A stretch of DNA of 64,000 nt, taken from contig JAMJFZ010002475.1 of assembly GCA_026225945.1 (NCBI GenBank), positions 1,916,501-1,980,500 on the forward strand, given 5' to 3'. The stretch comes from Cricetomys ansorgei (taxonomy: Eukaryota; Chordata; Mammalia; Rodentia; Nesomyidae). This document shows positions 58,930-64,000 of the stretch, one piece after another. The notes beneath the pieces were generated by a model that ran no database searches, was not told where the DNA came from, and was given only the letters and a program-made list of their open reading frames with translations. Within the stretch, counting starts at the first letter, position 1; the number at the start of each line of letters is the position of its first letter. Made by a program: the position numbers and the translations under genes.

Positions 58930-59640
58930 CACAGATCCGCTTACATTAAAACGCGTATTAAAAAGACTGGAGAGATTTATGCCGAAACATATAGTGATGG
59001 GCTATCTCTAGAGGATTAGAGATCAATGTTTCCTTCTCCATAGTTCTCCTCACTTTAAAAATCTCCTGTGAAATGCTAATTTCTGAAAGGTAGGCTGACT
59101 GCCCTTTGATTGCAGGCTCTCAGCCACGATTCCAGCTATGACGTCATTTGTTCACTATACGTTCCCTGGGGGCCTGCTGTGCACCAGGCTCCGAAAGAGG
59201 AAGAATCCAGAGCAGTCACAGCAAAGGCCCAGCTCTCAGCCTACAGACACCTTCTTACAGGACCCTAGACTCATCCTGGACCAGTGGGTGACCGGGGAGG
59301 CCTTCCTCGGCAGGAACCTGTCCCAAGTGGGCAGGTGCCAGCGCGTGGATGGACGGAGAGCAACAGACCTCCATGGATGCTCTGTGGGATGAGCGTGTGG
59401 ACCTGCAAGGGATGACAAGCCTGGACCAGTTTCCCCTCTACACTGGGGACAGGGCTGCTGCTCCGGTTCCAGTTTTTTGGAAGGGAGAAGAAAAGACAGA
59501 ACCTTGTGTTTCCTTGTCTATGTTTTCCCTGTCTATGGGGAAGCAGAGTCAGTCCTCCAAAAACCTGTGTCCTCTGTCTCAGGTGACTTCAGCACTGGGG
59601 CCCTCTGCAATAAGAACTATAAACTCCCTCCTCAAAAGGG
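58930..59640. other. Intergenic DNA between GUCD1 and UPB1
   Basis: Unique sequence with no exon recognised on either strand. The 118-codon + strand frame at 59349 has no familiar motif and ends in a B1. Confidence 0.45.
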
Positions 59641-59647
59641 TATCGCT

Positions 59648-59790
59648 GAGCTGGGTACAATGGCCTTTGATCCCAGCTGGGAGGCAGAGTCAGGCAAATC
59701 TCTGAGACTGTGAAGCCAGCCTGGTCTACATAGCAAATTCAAGACCTGTCAGGACTATGTATGAGACTCTGTCTTCAAGTTAAAAAAAGG
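59648..59790 (+). mobile_element. B1-type SINE
   Basis: 'gatcccagctgggaggcaga', 'gaagccagcctggtctacat' and 'atgagactctgtcttcaagt' identify a diverged B1. Confidence 0.8.
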
Positions 59791-60151
59791 AAAGAAAAAC
59801 AAAGCCATGGGAAAATATATTGTCAAACGGAGATAAGTTCGGTCTAATCCCATCGACAAAATTAAGTCTGACCCAAAGCAGGCTCCAGTCCTTGTGAACT
59901 GCGCCCTAGTTTGATGTGTAAACAAACTGTAATCTGATCTAAGAGTAAGTGCCCTGGTAAACAGGCAGTTGGGAATCAGCCAACCGCAGTAGTCAAGCTT
60001 CAGCCAATCATGAATTGCTGACTAATCCGACCATGCTCATAAAAGGCAAATGCCTCTTCACGCCAAGTCCAAACATGGAAAGGCTGGTTGCAGCCAGTAA
60101 GGTTATTTCTTAGGAAAGGGTCTTTCTTCCACCTCCCACCCTGTCTGGATG

Positions 60152-60173
60152 GACACACACACACACACACACA
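60152..60173 (+). repeat. (AC)n microsatellite
   Basis: A short run of perfect AC. Confidence 0.9.
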
Positions 60174-60199
60174 GCATAATTATGATGTAGGGGATTTCA

Positions 60200-60310
60200 G
60201 AGGCAGCCGACACTTGCTATGTAGACCAGGCTGGCCTTGAACTCAGTGACCCGCCTGCCTCAGCTTCCTGGGTGCTGGAATTAAAGGTGGGAGCCACCAC
60301 ACCTAGCCAT
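60200..60310 (-). mobile_element. B1 SINE, antisense
   Basis: 'gtagaccaggctggccttga' and 'gggtgctggaattaaaggtg' with 'agccaccacacctagcc' are a reversed B1. Confidence 0.85.
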
Positions 60311-60324
60311 CTCATTTTTCTTTT

Positions 60325-60728
60325 TTAAAGACTTATTTTTATTTTATGTGTATGAGTGTCTTGCCTGCATGTCTGTCCATGAAGCACATGTATGCAGGGC
60401 CTGTAAAGGTCTTAAGAGGGCCTTGGATTCCCCTGGAGCTGGAGTAACCAGTTGTTAGCCACTATGTGGGTGCTGGCAACTCTGGTCCTCTTAAAGAGTA
60501 GCCAGCATTTTTAACTGCTGCACCATCTCTCTGGTTCATGTCCGTCTTAGTTTTTGAGCCATCTCTCACTGAACCTGGAGCTCTGCTAAACTATCTGGCC
60601 AGCAAGTCTGAGCAGCTTCCCGTCTCTTCTTCCCTGGTATTGGGGTTTCAGATGTGTCACCATGCCTGGCTTTTACACAGGCGCTGGGGGATCTTACTCA
60701 AGTCCTCCGGCCTGTGTTGTAAGCTTCG
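60325..60728 (-). mobile_element. B2 and B4-type SINEs, antisense
   Basis: A reversed B2 to about 60537 ('cccctggagctggagtaacc', 'agccactatgtgggtgctgg') is followed by reversed B4-superfamily text ('ctcactgaacctggagctct', 'caccatgcctggcttttaca'). Confidence 0.75.
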
Positions 60729-61106
60729 CTGGTGACTAACTGGCTTTGTTGATTTTTCTTGAAGAACAAACTATTGGTTTCATCGATTTCCTCCACTGAG
60801 GGTATTGTGTGCACCTGGAGGCCAGAGGGCACGGGCAACTGTTGTGTCTTTCCCCAAGAGGCCTCCATTCACTGGCCTGGGAGTCACCGAATAGGTTAGG
60901 TTAGGCTGTCTGTTGTAAATCCCACCGGTTGAGAATAAGACCGTCACAACAATTGAGCCAAATTTGAAGCAAGCTTTAACTGAACTAATTAAATACTGGC
61001 CAGGAATCTGGATTCTGACAAGGACCATTTTGACGTTGCCACGGAGTGGCTGTTTGAACCTTCTCTGTCCTAAAGCTTTATTCATCTATTTATTTATTTA
61101 AACATG

Positions 61107-61268
61107 TGGGGGGCTGGAGAGATGGCTCAGTGGTTAAGAGCACTGGCTGCTCCTCCAGGGGATCCTGGTTCAGTTCCCAGTGCCCACATGGCGGCTCACA
61201 ACTGTCTGTAACTCCAGTTCTAGGAGATCTGACACACTCACACAGTCATACATGCAGGCAAAATAAAA
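61107..61268 (+). mobile_element. B2 SINE, well preserved
   Basis: 'gggctggagagatggctcag', 'tggttaagagcactggctgc' and 'cacatggcggctcacaactg' are near consensus. A B1 follows immediately. Confidence 0.95.
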
Positions 61269-61402
61269 ACCGGAGGTAGTGGTGTGCACCTTTAATCCCA
61301 GCAGGCGGATCTCTGTGAGTTCGAGGCCAGCATGGTCTACAGAGTGAGTTCCAGGACAGCCAGATTTACAGCAGAGAAACCCTGTCTCAAAACAAAAACA
61401 AT
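61269..61402 (+). mobile_element. B1 SINE with internal deletion
   Basis: 'gtgtgcacctttaatcccag' joins 'caggcggatctctgtgagtt', so the usual 'cactcgggaggcagagg' segment is missing. The tail has the 'acagcagagaaacc' variant. Confidence 0.9.
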
Positions 61403-61413
61403 AATAACAACAA

Positions 61414-61416
<3 letters not shown>

Positions 61417-61456
<40 letters not shown>
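61417..61456 (+). repeat. (AC)n microsatellite
   Basis: About 40 bp of perfect AC at the end of the B1 tail. Confidence 0.95.
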
Positions 61457-61457
<1 letters not shown>

Positions 61458-61531
61458 ATGCATCTAGGTTTGTGCCTAACTGAAGGATTGCTATAGAGAT
61501 CCCACATCCATGCTCACAGCCATACTGTATG

Positions 61532-61660
61532 TGCTGGTTAGTTTTGTGGTCAACTTGACACACCTGGGAAGAGGGACCCTCAGCAGAACTGCCTCTATCA
61601 GCTTGGCCTGTGAGCATATCTATGGGTCATTTTCTTAATTGCTAATTGGCCTAGGCAGAC
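61532..61660 (+). mobile_element. MaLR-like LTR fragment beside the UPB1 last exon
   Basis: 'tgctggttagttttgtggtc', 'aacttgacacacctgggaag' and 'cattttcttaattgctaatt' are the 5' part of the LTR type found whole at 20347. It meets the UPB1-like exon at about 61660. Confidence 0.65.
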
Positions 61661-61789
61661 AGGGGCTGGGGCCAGGTCCTCATTCATGATGGTGGGGCTA
61701 CCGTAGCTGGGTTTGACAGATTCAGCAAACTCCAAGAAATACATCTTAAATCTGCCTGTCACCTGAATCTCACACACCCACACACACAC

Positions 61790-61932
61790 AGTGAGCACGG
61801 TGGCGCACACCTTTAATCCCAGCACTCGGGAGGCAGAGGCAGGAGGATCTCTTTTGAGTTCAAGGCCAGCCTGGTCTACACAAAATGAGTTCCAAGCCAC
61901 ACTGGGATACCCAGTGAGACCCTGTCTCAAGA
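61790..61932 (+). mobile_element. B1 SINE beside the UPB1 last exon
   Basis: 'cggtggcgcacacctttaat', 'cccagcactcgggaggcaga' and 'agaccctgtctcaagaccc' identify a B1 that starts about 27 bases from the UPB1-like acceptor, separated only by an AC-rich stretch. Confidence 0.92.
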
Positions 61933-61934
61933 CC

Positions 61935-63800
61935 CAAAAACCCTAAACTCAAAACAAACCAACTGCAAACACAGACTCTGCCTTGCTTGGCACCATAATT
62001 GGCCACTAGGGGGCAGCCATAGGTCAGAAAAAAAACAAACCAAACCAAAACCATCTCTCATGCTGAGAGGGCTATTTCAGACTGTAATAAGAACCAGTAA
62101 TGGCATTGTTACCTCAGCATGGATTCCAGTGACGTTGACAGTTGCATGATGATTCGCACAGCCCAGCTGACTGTGACCTCTCAGTCCAGGAGGCGTGATC
62201 TGGCCTGAGGCAGAATGGAGGAGAGAATCATGAGCTCACGTCCATCACAACTGGGAAGGCTTTTTGTTTGAGGAAATGTCTAAAGAGAAACCACTCTGCT
62301 TGTTGCTCCCAGAGACACTTGTAAGAGAGCCAGCCACGTTCCTGACTCCAACTTCTGACTGGATGGAGTTCCTGCATTAACCTCTCAGATGCCCAAGAGG
62401 AGGACAGGGAGGTCAGGATCCGACAAGAATCTGAGCCTCCGAAATATGACCAAGGACTCACACTCAGGGAAAGTCGGGGAATGGAGACCAGAGTCCCCAT
62501 CTGGGCTCCTCCAGTGACACTGCACAAAGCCATTCAGTCACTCGGAGTGGGACATCCATGTTCTCTGTTTGTGAACTGCTAGAGGGGAGTGACACAGACC
62601 TTGCAGTCAGGAGCCCTGCCAGGGTCCTGGCCTTGACTGTCATTGCCTTGTCCCAGCGAGGCAGACACCTGTCTGTAGCCTGACTGCTGACATCGTAGAC
62701 GGCATGTGAGACCGCTCCTAAGGCCTAGGGACAGAAGACGCTTGCTCCAAAGGAGCTGAACCAGGTGGAGTCAGAGCCAGGCCAAGATGCAGTTTGTCCA
62801 CGTGACCCAGTTCCCACTATTGTCTCAATGCCTAGACTGTGGAGCCTGGTCGCAGGCAGAACCAGACGTGCACATTTGTCTTGTGACAAGCGCAAACGCC
62901 TGGAAAGAAAGAACGGATAACAGAAGCCAACCCCCTGGATTCTCTAGACAAATGAAATTGAGATTAATTTGTGTGAAGACGCCTAGACTCTAAATTAAAT
63001 GACAGGAGGATTTATGGAGACCTTCTGCCTGTGCATCAATCCATCCAGCGCTTCCTCGCCACAGCCAGCAGAGTCCCCCCCAACTCTATTCCCTGCCTCC
63101 TGTCAGAGAGCCAGGCTCTGAACCTTCCTCATCCTCAGAAGGTACAAGCCACACTAATAATAAATTCACCATTAGTATATATAGATTCATTCTATCAGTT
63201 CTTTCCCTCTAGAGAATCTCGACTAAATACAAAACCTATGCCACTTTGGAGTGCTATCTGGGGCTTCACACGAAGGGATATAGGAAACAGTCACGTTCAA
63301 CCTCTTACAGGCTTCGGGAGCAGTGATGAATCATCAAGCCAGATGAGAAATCTCTTTGGTAATGGAGACAGCCCTTGGCTGGAGACTAGCTAGCGGAGGT
63401 GTGTTGGTAGTTGCCTTCAGATCACAACCGCCTGGGGACCCCAGAACCTGACCATCTATGCTGACTCAAGGGGCCTCATCAGTACAGCCGGTGTGTGGGG
63501 GAGAAAGATGGGGACCTATGTGAGGGTCCCCCTGACCCTTCTAGAGAGCTCACAAAGGGGTTCCCCATATCTTCATGGTCCAGTTTCACACTAGTCCTGG
63601 GGAGTCAGAAAGGCCATTGCCCTTCGATCTCCATTTGGGGAATCAGGTGGCCCACCGATGAGGAGCCACACCCCAGCTGTAGAGACTCCCACACTACACA
63701 CAAGGAAGCAGAGGAGAGTCGGTGCTCCCTTCCTAGGTTCCCAGTGAGCAGGTGCAGGCTGTGGAGCGGACCCTGCCCAGAGGAAGTAGGTGGGACAGGA
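61935..63800. other. UPB1 intron region, expected exon not seen
   Basis: Read on the - strand for the penultimate UPB1 exon without success. Mostly unique sequence. A piece near 63120-63240 ('gaatctcgactaaatacaaa') looks like the end of an old LTR or DNA repeat. Confidence 0.5.
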
Positions 63801-64000
63801 AAGCACATACCTTTCTTTCCATCTCCAGAAGTGAACTCATTGGGGTAGTGTTCCTGTGAATTAAGTGCAATGCTAACATGAGCCTCTAGGTGGCAGCACC
63901 AGGACAGGCATTCCAGATCACCCAGCCAGACCCAGAGCAGCAAGGGGCCCAGGGAGGAGACTTCTAAAGGGGGGTGCAAGGGTCTGGGCTCACTGGGCAT

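Larger units (their letters stand above)
61661..63853 (-). pseudogene. UPB1: UPB1 (beta-ureidopropionase) 3' end, degraded
   Basis: Two pieces on the - strand resemble the C-terminal end of UPB1, the nitrilase-family enzyme that hydrolyses N-carbamoyl-beta-alanine in the last step of pyrimidine breakdown. Piece one, 63853-63811 (43 nt, good AG and GTATGT borders), encodes 'EHYPNEFTSGDGKK', nearly identical to human. Piece two, 61762-61661, encodes 'VTGRFKMYFLEFAESVKPSY' followed by 'GSPTIMNEDLAPAP', recognisably the last exon but with many changes, an extra Gly codon and no stop where expected; the frame runs into the adjoining LTR and stops at 61598. The exon that should lie between them (about 50 residues with the conserved GYFYGSSYVAAP segment) was not found. 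Catalytic residues are encoded beyond the right edge. The gene may be decaying, or the middle exon may be missing from this assembly only. Confidence 0.65.

Noticed and set aside
62228..62533. A - strand 101-codon frame as the missing UPB1 exon
   Set aside because: It contains an isolated 'YFGGSDS' string but not the surrounding conserved residues, and has no matching splice sites.

Overview
This is nuclear DNA of a muroid rodent. B1, B2, B3/B4 and ID-type SINEs, rodent MaLR-like LTRs and hAT-Charlie MITEs lie in most non-coding stretches, and the genes are split into short exons with standard splice sites. B2 elements restrict the source to mouse/rat/hamster/gerbil-type rodents. I cannot name the species. 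Several B1 copies share a tail variant (acaacagagaaacc or acagcagagaaa) that may mark the lineage.

The gene order matches the human 22q11.23 neighbourhood UPB1-GUCD1-SNRPD3-LRRC75B, read in reverse. LRRC75B is on the + strand (coding exons 8614-15422, 305 aa). SNRPD3 is on the - strand (coding exons 43612 down to 29951, 126 aa, with a noncoding first exon near 44.8 kb). GUCD1 is on the + strand (coding exons 45758-55520, 3'UTR to about 57.64 kb). The 3' end of UPB1 is on the - strand (exon pieces at 63853-63811 and 61762-61661). SNRPD3 and GUCD1 are head to head across one CpG-rich promoter region. GUCD1 and UPB1 are tail to tail. LRRC75B has its own CpG-rich promoter. Positions 1-8300 hold no exon I could recognise; GGT1 would be expected beyond the left edge.

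The genes are unrelated in function: a leucine-rich-repeat protein, a core spliceosomal Sm protein, a guanylyl-cyclase-domain protein and a pyrimidine-catabolism enzyme. They are neighbours through conserved synteny and do not form an operon or pathway.

Four points deserve attention. (1) GUCD1 coding exon 5 lacks one G in a G run (54645-54648), so the six exons total 722 nt instead of 723 and the reading frame breaks; this is either an assembly error or a real lesion. (2) The UPB1 end looks decayed: the exon between the two recognisable pieces was not found, the last exon is diverged and has lost its expected stop, and repeats flank it on both sides. (3) LRRC75B intron 1 appears to use a GC-AG splice pair, or else exon 1 is 27 nt longer. 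(4) An unrecognised AT-rich block at 25.4-26.2 kb carries a perfect 56-bp tandem duplication. I found no sign of a new multi-gene system; this is an ordinary conserved mammalian locus in a dense repeat background.
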